Source of the DNA: Lachnospiraceae bacterium
GTDB taxonomy: Bacteria; Bacillota; Clostridia; Lachnospirales; Lachnospiraceae
Reading direction: 5' to 3'
DNA length: 64,000 nt
NCBI GenBank assembly: GCA_910575005.1
Contig: CAJTCL010000013.1
Span: forward strand, 1-64,000
Each line of letters begins with the position of its first letter. Position 1 is the first letter of the stretch. Below the pieces are notes generated by a model. That model saw nothing but the letters and a program-made list of their open reading frames with translations. It searched no databases and was not told where the DNA came from. The translations under genes were made by a program, and so were the position numbers. Below, one piece after another: positions 36,740 through 46,953 of this stretch.

Positions 36740-38566
36740 ATGAGAAAGGACAGGAAGCACATCAGACAATGGTATAAAGATCTGAGCTTTAAGAAGAAAC
36801 TTTTAAGTATTATTCTGGGTGTCTGTGTGTTTCCTGTTTTTATATTGCAGATTATTTTTACGATCATCAGTATTGCAAATATGAATAAACAGATCAATGA
36901 ACAGATTCACAATAATTTGGTACAGATTTCTGAAAAATTTACCTTAAAGATAGAATCTTATCAAGATATTGTCTATCAAATCTACTCAGATAAAGCATTG
37001 ATTCAAAGTTTAGAAAAATATCCCCAAGCGGGAAAAATGGAGCGTGCATATCTGTTTTATTCTTTGAATGAGAGAATGAAGCAGCTTGCAGAGAGCAAAA
37101 AAGGAATACGGACTATTAGTTTGATCTGTAAATCTGGGGAAAGTGTTACTTATGACAGTGAAAGTGGTTCTTCCTTGGATAATATCTGGCGGGATTACGA
37201 GGATTTACGCACCATAGAACCATATCAAGAGACAGCAGGTAAAAATGAAATTGTTTTGATTTCTACTATGATTATTCCCAATCAGGAAAAGACAGATATT
37301 TTGTTTTTTATGGGAAAAGAATTATATAATGCAAATAATTTGGAACAGGGTGTAATTGCTACATTGATTATTGGCATAGAGGAACAAGAATTAAATCAAG
37401 TTTGCAATGGTGCGCAGGAGCATCCAGGGAGCAGCATTACTTTTATTACAGATACGAATGGAAGAGTATTATCTTTTCCAAAGCAAAATGAAGTGGGATT
37501 TGTGTTATCTGAGCAAAAGGATGCTGTTGATTTTGTCTTATCCACTGATATTTTTCATAGTGAAAATTTACTGAGCAGTTCTTATCAGGAAGAACAGACA
37601 GGGTGGATTTTTTATAATGTCTATGACCAAGATTATATAATGAGGGATGTCAAGCCAGTTCAAATGGTATATTGGTTTCTATTAATCATAGATGCAATTG
37701 TAGTAATAGTGTTTGTTAATTCCATTAACCACTATTTTAATAATTACTTAAATAAAATTATGCAAGGCATTCAGCAAGTAGAAAAGGGGAATTTGGATGT
37801 ACAGCTTGTGGTAGACCGTCAAGATGAATTTGGGCGGATTGGAGAAAATTTTAATCATATGACTGGAAAAGTAAAATCCTTAATTGCAGAGATGACAGAG
37901 ATTTCTGAGAAGAAAAAACAAGCGGAAATTAAAGCTCTGGAATCTCAGATCAATCCACATTTTCTCTATAATACATTGGATGCCATCAATTGGATGGCAG
38001 TCCGCAGGGAGCAGTATGAAGTCAGCAGAATGATCAATAATCTGGGATTTATTTTGCGATACAGTATGAATCAAAGCAATGAACAGGCAACAATTTCTGA
38101 GGTTGAGGAGTGGATTAAATCTTATGTATCCTTGTATCAGCTCCGTTATGGCTATTCTTTTGAATTTCAGATTTATGTAGAAAAAGATGTGCAAAAGAAA
38201 AAAATTTATAAGCTTTTATTACAACCTATCGTGGAAAATGCGATTCTTCATGGAATCAAGGATATGGAGGATGGTTTACTGCGGGTAGATATTGCGCTGG
38301 ATGAGCCGTCAAATAGGGTTCATATTATTGTCGAAGATAATGGAGTAGGAATGGAAAAGAAAAAAATCGACATTTATAATCAGAGAGAGAGGGAATGGGC
38401 AGGGAATGAGCGTATCGGATTGGCAAATATTTTCGAGCGAATTCAACTTTATTATGGGAGACAGGGGGAATGGCATATTAGCAGCGTAGAAGAAATGGGT
38501 ACGATTATAGAGCTACTGCTGCCACTGGAGGATATGGAAGAAACTCAGGAGAAGGTGATAGAATGA
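36740..38566 (+). CDS. YesM-type sensor histidine kinase
   Basis: Membrane sensor kinase of the YesM/LytS type (His_kinase family, PF06580), commonly found with AraC-type response regulators that control carbohydrate genes; 608 residues. Membrane segments lie near residues 23-47 and 308-332 and flank an extracytoplasmic sensor domain of about 260 residues. A HAMP region follows, then the phosphorylation motif ALESQINPHFLYNTL (His407), and the ATPase with QPIVENAILHGI and EDNGVGM. GAGGTGG before ATG 36740 sets the start; the frame is open from a GTG 12 bases earlier. It overlaps the response regulator by four bases. Confidence 0.94.
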   Translation: MRKDRKHIRQWYKDLSFKKKLLSIILGVCVFPVFILQIIFTIISIANMNKQINEQIHNNLVQISEKFTLKIESYQDIVYQIYSDKALIQSLEKYPQAGKMERAYLFYSLNERMKQLAESKKGIRTISLICKSGESVTYDSESGSSLDNIWRDYEDLRTIEPYQETAGKNEIVLISTMIIPNQEKTDILFFMGKELYNANNLEQGVIATLIIGIEEQELNQVCNGAQEHPGSSITFITDTNGRVLSFPKQNEVGFVLSEQKDAVDFVLSTDIFHSENLLSSSYQEEQTGWIFYNVYDQDYIMRDVKPVQMVYWFLLIIDAIVVIVFVNSINHYFNNYLNKIMQGIQQVEKGNLDVQLVVDRQDEFGRIGENFNHMTGKVKSLIAEMTEISEKKKQAEIKALESQINPHFLYNTLDAINWMAVRREQYEVSRMINNLGFILRYSMNQSNEQATISEVEEWIKSYVSLYQLRYGYSFEFQIYVEKDVQKKKIYKLLLQPIVENAILHGIKDMEDGLLRVDIALDEPSNRVHIIVEDNGVGMEKKKIDIYNQREREWAGNERIGLANIFERIQLYYGRQGEWHISSVEEMGTIIELLLPLEDMEETQEKVIE

Positions 38567-40071
38567 CAATTGTGATTGTGGAAGACGAGAGTGCAATCCG
38601 TGAAGGCTTGAAGGAGATGATCAGTGGAAATACTTCCCATACAGTGATTGGAACTTGTAAAAATGGTATGGAAGGAATCTCTTTTATAAAGGAAAATCAA
38701 CCAGATCTGGTAATTACTGATATTCGTATGAATCAGATGGGGGGGTTGGAGATGCTTGCGAAACTCAAGGAATTGGGGATAGAAACTTTAAGTATAGTGA
38801 TCAGTGGTTATTCAGAATTTGAATACGCCAGGGATGCCCTGCGTTTGGGAGTGGAAGAGTATCTGCTAAAACCTGTTTCTATTGACGCTCTACAGCAATT
38901 ATTAGAAAAGATAGAAGAAAAAATTGCAAAGAATAGTCTTTTAATTGAAAAAAAACCGGAAAATTATGTGCGTGAATATTTTTTTGGTACTAAAAGAGAG
39001 CAAGTTGAGGCCGAGCAAGGTTTAAGAAACATAATTCCAGAAGAAAAGAATAAAATTTATGGAATTTTGGCGGGCTATTTTAGAAATGTAAATAAAGAAC
39101 ATTTCAAAGAAATAGAACATCCTTTGCGTAGTATCAAACATCAATTTTCAGCCCTCACCTGCTTGGATTCCTGTGAGGAATCTACTTATTTGCGAATCAT
39201 GATTCTAAAAGGAAGTGAATATCAAATCAAACAATTTACAGAAGCATTTGACAGTTTGGTGAAATTTGATTATCAGATGCAGAGGCAGGAAATGCCGTGG
39301 GCAATGGAATGCTGCACTAATATTTCAGATTGGAAAGAGAGTTTTGAAAATGTGAAAAAAATGCTCGCTGGGTGTCTTGGAAAAGGATGTTTTAAATTAT
39401 TTTCTTCTGAAGATTTTTCCGAGCAAGAATACCAGGAACTTTCTTATCCAATGCAGGCAGACCGTAAAGTTTTGTCGGCTCTTGAGAGAGGAAATTATCC
39501 GCAGGTCAAAGATGAGATTGATCGATTCTTACAGCAGATTGTATGTGAAAAATATCGGGCAAAGGAAATAAGGCGTGTGGCTTTAAAGCTTGTTACCAGG
39601 ATGATGGATATCGCAAAAGAAATTAATCGCAAAGCATATGAAAAAATGAAGGAGCAGGATAATCTAAAAGAAGTACTTTCAGCATATACCAAAGAGGAGT
39701 TACAGAGAATTTTATATCAAGTGGGAAAACTGATCTGCGAAAAGAATAAAAAACAGGGAATCAGCAACTATACCATAAATCGTACACTTGAATATGTTGA
39801 GACACATTTTAAAGAGGGTATCACGCTTGAAAAAACAGCGGAGGTGTTGAATATTACGCCAGAATATCTTAGTATGCTCTTTAAACGGGAAATGGGAATG
39901 AATTTTTCAGTATTCCTAAAAGAGTTTCGAATCAGACAGGCGAAACGACTGCTAAAATCAACAGATTTGAAAATATATGAGATTGCGCAGGAATGTGGTT
40001 ACAGCAATTCAAATTATTTTACAAAGGTCTTTAAAGAAGTGACTGGAATTTCACCGGCTGAATATCGGTAG
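38563..40071 (+). CDS. YesN-type AraC response regulator
   Basis: Response regulator paired with the kinase just upstream; 502 residues. The N-terminal receiver domain has the acidic pair in VIVEDESAI, the phospho-acceptor Asp53 in VITDIRM, and Lys in LLKPVS. A long middle region without a clear family follows (about 130-395). The C-terminal AraC-type double helix-turn-helix reads NYTINRTLEYVETHFKEG ... YEIAQECGYSNSNYFTKVFK. It likely activates nearby sugar-use genes; the targets are not shown by the sequence. The start overlaps the kinase stop, and the stop is 16 bases before the binding-protein gene. Confidence 0.94.
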   Translation: MTIVIVEDESAIREGLKEMISGNTSHTVIGTCKNGMEGISFIKENQPDLVITDIRMNQMGGLEMLAKLKELGIETLSIVISGYSEFEYARDALRLGVEEYLLKPVSIDALQQLLEKIEEKIAKNSLLIEKKPENYVREYFFGTKREQVEAEQGLRNIIPEEKNKIYGILAGYFRNVNKEHFKEIEHPLRSIKHQFSALTCLDSCEESTYLRIMILKGSEYQIKQFTEAFDSLVKFDYQMQRQEMPWAMECCTNISDWKESFENVKKMLAGCLGKGCFKLFSSEDFSEQEYQELSYPMQADRKVLSALERGNYPQVKDEIDRFLQQIVCEKYRAKEIRRVALKLVTRMMDIAKEINRKAYEKMKEQDNLKEVLSAYTKEELQRILYQVGKLICEKNKKQGISNYTINRTLEYVETHFKEGITLEKTAEVLNITPEYLSMLFKREMGMNFSVFLKEFRIRQAKRLLKSTDLKIYEIAQECGYSNSNYFTKVFKEVTGISPAEYR

Positions 40072-40087
40072 AATGAGGTAAATATTT

Positions 40088-41314
40088 ATGAAAAGGGATT
40101 TTTTTAAATTTTTCGTGTTATTATTCCTGATGGGATTCGTAGGATGTGGGGATAAAAACATGGAAGAAGCACAACAGGAGGAGCCAGAAGAAGTACAAAA
40201 ATTGATGCTCTGGTCTTATTGTGAGACAGAAACACAACAGGAAGGATTGGATAAATTAGTTCAAGGATTCAATGAATCTCAGGATAAATACCAGATTTCT
40301 TGGGAATATGTGCCTATGATAGATTTTAATAAGAAATTAACATTTTCTGCGTCACGTGATGATTTTCCAGATTTAATGTTAGTAGATAATTCTGATATGG
40401 AGAGCTTGATAAAGATTGGGCTGCTCGCAGATCTCACAGAATCTTTGGCAGGAAAAATTTCTAAAGAGGAATATTATTCTGAAGTATGGAAGTCCGTAGA
40501 ATATCAGGGACAATATTATGGGATTCCCTTTAGTTGTCATAACACCGCAATTATTTACAATAAACAGATGTTTCGGGAAAAAAAAATCAATGTTCCTGCG
40601 ACATGGAGTGATTTTAAACGTGTGGCGCTTGAAGTTACCAAGGGGGGAAGCAGGGCTCGTTATGGATTTGCGATGCCAGCAGCCAGTGGAGAGCAGGTGG
40701 CCTTTCAGTTTATGCCCTGGATTCTTTCTACTGGTGTTAGCGGACAAGAATTGGCTGATGAAAAAGTGTTGGATGCTTTTCGCCTGATCGATCAGCTTTT
40801 GAAGGATAAGAGTATGCCCAATGATTGTATGAATTGGAGTCAAAATGACGTTACCAGAAGTTTTTTGGCAGGGAGAGTGGCAATGATACAAAATGGCCCT
40901 TGGGCGCTGCAGGAGCTTGAAAACTTAGGAATTGACTATGGCGTTTTTGAACTTCCTGCGTATGTCTGTCAGGGAATTGTTCTGGGTGGTGAAAATTTAG
41001 CGGCAGTGGAAGGAAAGAATCTGGAAGGGGCTGTGGCATTTATGGATTATTACAATCAGGAAGAAGTGATGGAAGAGATCTGTCAGGTTACTCGAAATAT
41101 CCCACCTAAACGAGAGTTAGCAAAGGATTTTGGAGAGAAAAATCCTGATTATCAGGTATTTGTAGACCAGATGGAGAAGGGAATCAGCATTACTTCTGTC
41201 AATGATTGGAAAAATGTATGTCAAGCAATTTCGGATAGTCTTAATAAAATGTTTGGCAGTGAATATAATATGCGGCAGATATGGCAGCAATATAAGGATG
41301 AAATTTTAAGATAG
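40088..41314 (+). CDS. Sugar-binding lipoprotein (ABC extracellular binding protein)
   Basis: Family 1 extracellular solute-binding protein; 408 residues. The lipobox FVGC puts the lipidated Cys at residue 20. The mature part has the type seen in oligosaccharide binders: LMLWSYCETE, FPDLMLVDNS, YGIPFSCHNTAIIYNKQMF, FLAGRVAMIQNGPWALQ. It follows the YesM/YesN pair in the same direction. No permease or ATPase genes follow, so it either serves a transporter encoded elsewhere or acts as an accessory sensor for the kinase. The ligand is unknown; arabino-oligosaccharides are a guess from context. Confidence 0.9.
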   Translation: MKRDFFKFFVLLFLMGFVGCGDKNMEEAQQEEPEEVQKLMLWSYCETETQQEGLDKLVQGFNESQDKYQISWEYVPMIDFNKKLTFSASRDDFPDLMLVDNSDMESLIKIGLLADLTESLAGKISKEEYYSEVWKSVEYQGQYYGIPFSCHNTAIIYNKQMFREKKINVPATWSDFKRVALEVTKGGSRARYGFAMPAASGEQVAFQFMPWILSTGVSGQELADEKVLDAFRLIDQLLKDKSMPNDCMNWSQNDVTRSFLAGRVAMIQNGPWALQELENLGIDYGVFELPAYVCQGIVLGGENLAAVEGKNLEGAVAFMDYYNQEEVMEEICQVTRNIPPKRELAKDFGEKNPDYQVFVDQMEKGISITSVNDWKNVCQAISDSLNKMFGSEYNMRQIWQQYKDEILR

Positions 41315-41643
41315 TATAACTTTATTATTTAGAACCTCATAAAAATAGAGATTTAGACTTTTCAAAAGGAATAAATATTTGTTTCCTTGAGGGGATAATT
41401 TTCCAAGCCAAAGATTGTAAGCCTTGTTGGGGGTGTATGATTTTTTTCGATGGAATCTCTATGGCTTAATGTTCTGAACAGATAAGATAAATTTATATAT
41501 TCGGTTTAAAATATGAGAGTAAGCATAAAAAATTACTATATGAAAATGACTTCTAAAAAAATATACTTAAAGTTATTAAGGGTGAAGCTGTTCATTCAAA
41601 AAATTTGGATAGAGGCTCACAAATAAAAAGGAGGTTATATTTT
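41315..41643. other. Gene-free leader region of the third GH127 gene
   Basis: 329 bases, AT-rich, without a recognisable gene or a convincing promoter or terminator. Bases 41549-41563 repeat exactly a 15-mer (ACTTCTAAAAAAATA) that also lies upstream of the first GH127 gene at 17441-17455. An AAGGAGG ribosome site lies at 41628-41634. Confidence 0.4.
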
Positions 41644-44600
41644 ATGAGAAGAGGAAAACAGCTGATTCAAAAGTTGTTGGCATCTATTCTCTCACTGGCG
41701 CTTGTGCTGACTGGTGTAATTCCGCAAGGAATGTCTTTTGTTCAGGCAGCAGGGCAGACAGAGGATGGGCTTATTCTGTATTATGATTTCGATCTGCAGA
41801 ATAGTTTTGCCACAGAGATCAATGATGTTTCTGGAAATTTAAATTCCGGTCATCTGAGAAGAGTTAGCGGTTCAGTGGAAGGAAGCTACTCCATTGACAA
41901 TGTTAATATCTATGGAAAAAGGGTTAAGGCTTTGTCATTACCAGGTGGAGCAGATGGTTCTTATCTGCAATTGCCAGAGGGCATCTTAAATGGAAAAAAT
42001 GCTGTTACAATCAGTATGTGGGTGAAGCTGACCACAGACACGGGTTATCAGAGAATCTGGGATTTTGGAACAGGTACCGATAAGTATATGTATCTGTTAT
42101 CAGATGGCGGAAATGAGGGGTTTGAAGGTTATGCCTCAGCGATCACCGTTAATGGATGGAGCAATGAGAAAGGTATCTCAAAAGGACCAGATAAGAATAT
42201 TGACAAAAATCGCTGGGTGCTCACAACAGTAGTTATGGACGGCGCCAAGATGTCTCTGTATGAAAATGGTGAACAGATCGGAGAGACAAAGGATACTGGA
42301 CTTACTGTAAATGCATTGGAGAATACTACCAATAATTATATTGCTTATGGCCAGTTTGGAGATGCTCCCACAAAAGGTCAGTTTGCAGAAGTAAAGATCT
42401 ACAATAAGGCACTGACAGCAGCGCAGATCAAAGAGATGTATTATGTGGATGATGCAGGTATTGTATCAGCGGATGAAGGAGATCTTGATTTGGGAGATAC
42501 CTCTTCTGTCACAGAAGATATTGATCTTCCTGAGAAGGGCGTCAATGGATCTGATATTACTTGGAGCAGTGAGAATACTGCTGTAGTAATTGAAGGAAAC
42601 AAATTGGCTAAGGTGACAAGACCTGCTAAGGGTCAGGAAAATGTCAGCGGAACTATTACCGCCGAGATTACATACAATCAGGCTAAGGCTGTGAAAAAAT
42701 TTGATGTCACAGTACTTGCAGAATATACAGAACAGCAGATTTTAGATCATGATGCAGATGCAATTAGGAAATCATTAGGTGATCTGACAGCGATCATGAA
42801 GGATTTTGAACTACCAGCTGACGGGGAGTGGGGTTCTACTGTGACCTGGGAGAGCACTAACCCTGCAATTAAGATTGAAAATGGCGTGGCCAAAGTTACC
42901 AGGCCAGAGGTTGGCACTCAGAATGCAGTTGGAAAATTAAAAGCAGTTCTCACTTCTGGCACAGAGAAGAAAACTCTGGAACTGGATACTACTGTAATTG
43001 CAAAGCGTGAAGCTGCTACCATTAAGGATGTAGAGGAGATCAATGTTACCACATTGAAGGGAAAGAGTCCTGTGCTTCCAAACTATGTAAAGGTGACATA
43101 TTCCGATAATACTACCAACAAATTAAAGACAATTTGGCCGGAATTGATTGAAGAATCAAAATATGCAGCAGCAGGAACTTTCACAGTGGAAGGTACGATT
43201 GTCGGCGAGACCAAGAAGATTACAGCTAATGTCACTGTTTTAGATCAGGCAGAGGAAGCAAAAACAGCAGTTTCCCAGAGTTTTGATTTAAATGATCTCT
43301 CTCTGGATAAGATTGGGGAAAATGGTTCTATTTTAACACAGAATCGTGACAGAGACATTGAGTATTTGAAGTTACTGGACAATAAGCGTATGCTTTACAA
43401 TTTCTACAAGACCTTCGGACAGACAGAGAAGATCAAAGATGTAGAGCCTATGGGCGGTTGGGATGCACCGACAGGACTTCTGCGCGGACATTCCACTGGA
43501 CATTATATGTCAGCATTGGCTCTGGCTTATGCATCGACTGGTGATGCCGAAATTAAGGCAAAACTGGATGAGATGGTACATGAGCTTCGTGAACTGCAGA
43601 AGTTGTCAAAGGGAGATCCTAAGGCGTTTGTCTCCAAGGGTGTAGATCAATCTCTGTGGAGTACGAATCCAGAAGAATGGGGTGAGGGTTTTGTAAGCGC
43701 TTATTCTGCAGATCAGTTTGCATTATTAGAGAAATATACACCATATGCACAAATTTGGGCACCATATTATACACTGCATAAATTGATGGCTGGATTTATT
43801 GATGCTTATACATACACTGGCAATCAGGAAGCATTAGATACAGCTAAGGCACTTGGAAAATGGGCTTATAACCGTCTTAGCGGCTGTACACAAGAACAGC
43901 TTTCTAAGATGTGGGATATGTATATTGCAGGTGAGTTCGGCGGATTTAATGAATCTATGGCACAGCTCTATGTATATACTGGAGATGAAGACTTCTTAAA
44001 GGGTGCGAAATTATTTGATAATACGAAATTCTTTAATAACTTGGCAAAGAATGTAGATGACATTCAGAAACGGCATGCAAATCAGCATATTCCTCAGATT
44101 ATCGGGGCAATGGAAATGTATGAGGCAACCGTGAAAAAGGGAACACCAGAGGTATATTATTTTGATATTGCACAGAATTTCTGGAAAATGGTAGTCTCCC
44201 GTTATGCATATTCCATTGGAGGCGTAGGTACTGGAGAGAAATTTACGGATCCTTATCAGCAGGCAAACAGCATTGCAGGAACCACAAACTGTGAGACTTG
44301 TGCAGCATACAATCTTCTTAAGCTCACAAAGATGCTGAACAATTATGATCCAGACAATGCAGAATATATGGATTATTATGAGCGTACACTCTATAATCAG
44401 ATTCTTGCTTCTCAAACACCAAATGTCACAAGTGACATGCACAATGGAACTACTTATATGCTTCCAATTGGTCCAGGTTCTACAAGAAGTTATGGCGGCG
44501 ATTATGATTCCTTCTCCTGCTGCCACGGTACCGGAATGGAGAATCACGTAAAATATCAGGAAGCAGCATATGCTAAGACAGAAGACACTTTATATGTAGG

Positions 44601-46662
44601 ATTATATTTGCCAACCACTCTTACGTGGGAGGAGAAGGGTGTGAAAGTAGTGCAGGAAACCACTTTCCCATCTGACAGCACAAAGCTGACCGTTTCCGCA
44701 TTGGAAGGAAAGACAGCACAAGAATTTGCTATGAAGCTGCGTGTTCCTTATTGGGCAACAAAAGGCTTTGATGTAAAAGTAAATGGAACTGCCCAGAATG
44801 TAAAGGCAGAGACCAGCAGTTATGTTACTTTGGAAGGAATTAAGGCAGGAGATGTAATTGAGATTACTATGCCTTGGGATCTGCATCTTGACAAGACACC
44901 AGATAAGATTGGAAAGTCAACTGTGGCAAGCGTAATGTATGGTCCATTGGTTATGGCTGCACAGAATGAAAGTACTGATTGGAAAACTTTAGTATTATCC
45001 AGCAATTTGTCAGATTCTATTAAGATTGGAACAAATGAGAAAAATGGATTCCCAACTTTAACAGCGAATGGTCTTAATTTTGCACCAATGTTTGCTCCAG
45101 AGTATGCAACACAGGCATATCATGCATACTTTAAGGTGATTACCGATGATGACGGGGGCAATTGGTATGAAGTAAAACTGACCAACAATACACCAAAGAA
45201 CGGAACCTTCAGTGCGGACGCTGATATGGTAAAGGAAGGCGGAAACCTTGTAATTACCATAGCTCCCAATGAGGGATATATGGTAAAGAATTTAACTATC
45301 AATGGCGTGAAGGTGGAAGTAGGCAATGCAACCAGTTATACCGTTGAGAATGTAAAAGAAAATCTTGTGATTGAGGGAAGCTTCCGTTTGATCAATCCTC
45401 CGACGCCAGATCCAGAGCATTTGGAGTATTCCGCAGAGGTATCTTCTGATTATACAGCAAGTTGGGAGAATTTGGACGGAATCAAGACTGACTGGGAACC
45501 AACAAAATCAAAAGATGGTACCAATAAGGGCTGGGGTAATTGGGCACAGAACGCAGGCAGTGAGCACTATGTACAGTATGACTGGGACAGGGAAGTAAAG
45601 ATGAATCGCTTCGATATCTTCTGGTATGACGATGGAGGCGATACAAGAATCCCAGCCAGTTTAAAGATTATGTATCTGGCAGCAGATGGAACTTGGAAAG
45701 AAGCAAATATGACAACCAAGTTTGAAGATATCTTAGAATTAGATAAATATAATATCATTCTCTTTGACGAGATTACCACTACAGCTGTAAAATTGGTACT
45801 GACAGTACGAGAGGATGCTGCAGCAAATGGTATCTATCGCTGGAAAGTGAGTCATAAGGGTTCTGAAAAGCCAGTAGAGGTAGATAAAAAACTATTAAAG
45901 ACGGCAATTGACTCAGCAAAAAAGAAGGTTGAGAAGGAATATACTGCTGCAAGCTGGAAGCGTTTAAAAGAGGCACTTGACAAAGCAACAAAAGTATACG
46001 ATAATAAAACTGCAACACAAGATGAAGTCGACAATGCAGTACAGGATTTGAATGCTGCAATTAGAAATTTAGTAAAAGTTACAGTACCACCTGTGTCAAC
46101 TGTAAAGCCAGGAAAACCATCTTCTGTCAAGGCTACATGGACAGGTAAGAAGAATATTAAGATCACTTGGAAGAAAGCATCTAAGGCAGATAAATATTTG
46201 GTATACCGTTCTTATAAGAAATCTTCTGGTTATAAGAAGATTGCAACTGTAAAGAAGACAAAAACATCTTATACTGATACAAAGGCGTCAGCAGGAAAGA
46301 CTGTATACTATAAGGTGATTGCCTACAAAGGAAAGACCAAAGGTTCCTTCAGTAAAGTAGCCAGTGCGTTTAAGCTGAAAGTGGCTTCTAAATTAAAGGT
46401 GAAAGCGAAAAAGCGTAATGTGACAGTTAGTTTTGCTAAAGTTACGAAAGCTTCTGGTTATGAGATTTACCGCTCTAATAAGAGCAAAGGAAAATATAAG
46501 AAGGTTGCAACGATCAAAGCTGGTAAGGCTAAAACCGTGAAGAAAACCTTCAAGAAAATGAAGAAAGGCACTTACTACTTTAAAGTAAGAGTTTACAAGA
46601 CTTCTGGTAAGAAGAAGATCTGTACCGACTACACAAAAGTGGTCAAAATAAAAGTCAAATAG
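41644..46662 (+). CDS. Secreted GH127 beta-L-arabinofuranosidase 3 with LamG and F5/8C
   Basis: Divergent third GH127 enzyme; 1672 residues. Order: signal peptide (about 1-35); LamG-type jelly roll (about 41-265); two atrophied Ig domains (276-455); Big_4-type Ig (460-535); GH127 catalytic region (about 543-1105) with Glu884 and Cys886 in NCETC and Cys959-Cys960 in FSCCHGTGMENH, the zinc/nucleophile set; a candidate acid/base Glu in GTGEKF; a repeat domain (1158-1250); F5/8C-like binding module (1260-1403); FIVAR (1415-1478); two lysine-rich fibronectin-like repeats. The frame is open from a TTG at 41605, but AAGGAGG before ATG 41644 decides the start. The F5/8C module is closely similar to the first module of the next gene. 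Confidence 0.9.
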   Translation: MRRGKQLIQKLLASILSLALVLTGVIPQGMSFVQAAGQTEDGLILYYDFDLQNSFATEINDVSGNLNSGHLRRVSGSVEGSYSIDNVNIYGKRVKALSLPGGADGSYLQLPEGILNGKNAVTISMWVKLTTDTGYQRIWDFGTGTDKYMYLLSDGGNEGFEGYASAITVNGWSNEKGISKGPDKNIDKNRWVLTTVVMDGAKMSLYENGEQIGETKDTGLTVNALENTTNNYIAYGQFGDAPTKGQFAEVKIYNKALTAAQIKEMYYVDDAGIVSADEGDLDLGDTSSVTEDIDLPEKGVNGSDITWSSENTAVVIEGNKLAKVTRPAKGQENVSGTITAEITYNQAKAVKKFDVTVLAEYTEQQILDHDADAIRKSLGDLTAIMKDFELPADGEWGSTVTWESTNPAIKIENGVAKVTRPEVGTQNAVGKLKAVLTSGTEKKTLELDTTVIAKREAATIKDVEEINVTTLKGKSPVLPNYVKVTYSDNTTNKLKTIWPELIEESKYAAAGTFTVEGTIVGETKKITANVTVLDQAEEAKTAVSQSFDLNDLSLDKIGENGSILTQNRDRDIEYLKLLDNKRMLYNFYKTFGQTEKIKDVEPMGGWDAPTGLLRGHSTGHYMSALALAYASTGDAEIKAKLDEMVHELRELQKLSKGDPKAFVSKGVDQSLWSTNPEEWGEGFVSAYSADQFALLEKYTPYAQIWAPYYTLHKLMAGFIDAYTYTGNQEALDTAKALGKWAYNRLSGCTQEQLSKMWDMYIAGEFGGFNESMAQLYVYTGDEDFLKGAKLFDNTKFFNNLAKNVDDIQKRHANQHIPQIIGAMEMYEATVKKGTPEVYYFDIAQNFWKMVVSRYAYSIGGVGTGEKFTDPYQQANSIAGTTNCETCAAYNLLKLTKMLNNYDPDNAEYMDYYERTLYNQILASQTPNVTSDMHNGTTYMLPIGPGSTRSYGGDYDSFSCCHGTGMENHVKYQEAAYAKTEDTLYVGLYLPTTLTWEEKGVKVVQETTFPSDSTKLTVSALEGKTAQEFAMKLRVPYWATKGFDVKVNGTAQNVKAETSSYVTLEGIKAGDVIEITMPWDLHLDKTPDKIGKSTVASVMYGPLVMAAQNESTDWKTLVLSSNLSDSIKIGTNEKNGFPTLTANGLNFAPMFAPEYATQAYHAYFKVITDDDGGNWYEVKLTNNTPKNGTFSADADMVKEGGNLVITIAPNEGYMVKNLTINGVKVEVGNATSYTVENVKENLVIEGSFRLINPPTPDPEHLEYSAEVSSDYTASWENLDGIKTDWEPTKSKDGTNKGWGNWAQNAGSEHYVQYDWDREVKMNRFDIFWYDDGGDTRIPASLKIMYLAADGTWKEANMTTKFEDILELDKYNIILFDEITTTAVKLVLTVREDAAANGIYRWKVSHKGSEKPVEVDKKLLKTAIDSAKKKVEKEYTAASWKRLKEALDKATKVYDNKTATQDEVDNAVQDLNAAIRNLVKVTVPPVSTVKPGKPSSVKATWTGKKNIKITWKKASKADKYLVYRSYKKSSGYKKIATVKKTKTSYTDTKASAGKTVYYKVIAYKGKTKGSFSKVASAFKLKVASKLKVKAKKRNVTVSFAKVTKASGYEIYRSNKSKGKYKKVATIKAGKAKTVKKTFKKMKKGTYYFKVRVYKTSGKKKICTDYTKVVKIKVK

Positions 46663-46692
46663 GTTATATTCGTTATATCCCTTCTTTATAAA

Positions 46693-46737
46693 CATGCAAG
46701 AGCCCTCTGCCTGATCCCGGCGGAGGGTTTTTGCATG
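46693..46737 (+). terminator. Terminator of the third GH127 gene
   Basis: CATGCAA (46693-46699) plus GCCCTC pair with GAGGGT plus TTGCATG (46731-46737). It starts 30 bases after the stop codon. Confidence 0.85.
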
Positions 46738-46767
46738 AAAAAAATTTTTATTTGATAAAAATAGAAA

Positions 46768-46827
46768 AACAGACATTTGATATAGGAAATAATATACAAA
46801 AAACTATATCAGATGTCTGTTTTTTTG
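46768..46827 (+). terminator. Second long-stem terminator
   Basis: An 18-bp stem (46768-46785 with 46804-46821, one G-U pair) is followed by a run of T. A backup to the terminator 30 bases upstream. The 14-mer TTGATATAGGAAAT in its 5' arm and loop (46777-46790) is repeated at 46875-46888 in the leader of the next gene. Confidence 0.85.
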
Positions 46828-46953
46828 TGCATAAGATGAAAATTAGTTTAAAATATTACATAAATGTTAAATTATTGATATAGGAAATGAAAAACAGCCC
46901 CTGTAAAATGGAGTTACCGAAATCGTATTAATTTATAAAGAAAGGGTGAAAGT

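Noticed and set aside
41549-41563. 15-mer shared with 17441-17455 as a common operator of GH127 genes
   Set aside because: Mostly A-rich, not present before the second GH127 gene and not symmetric; chance similarity cannot be excluded.
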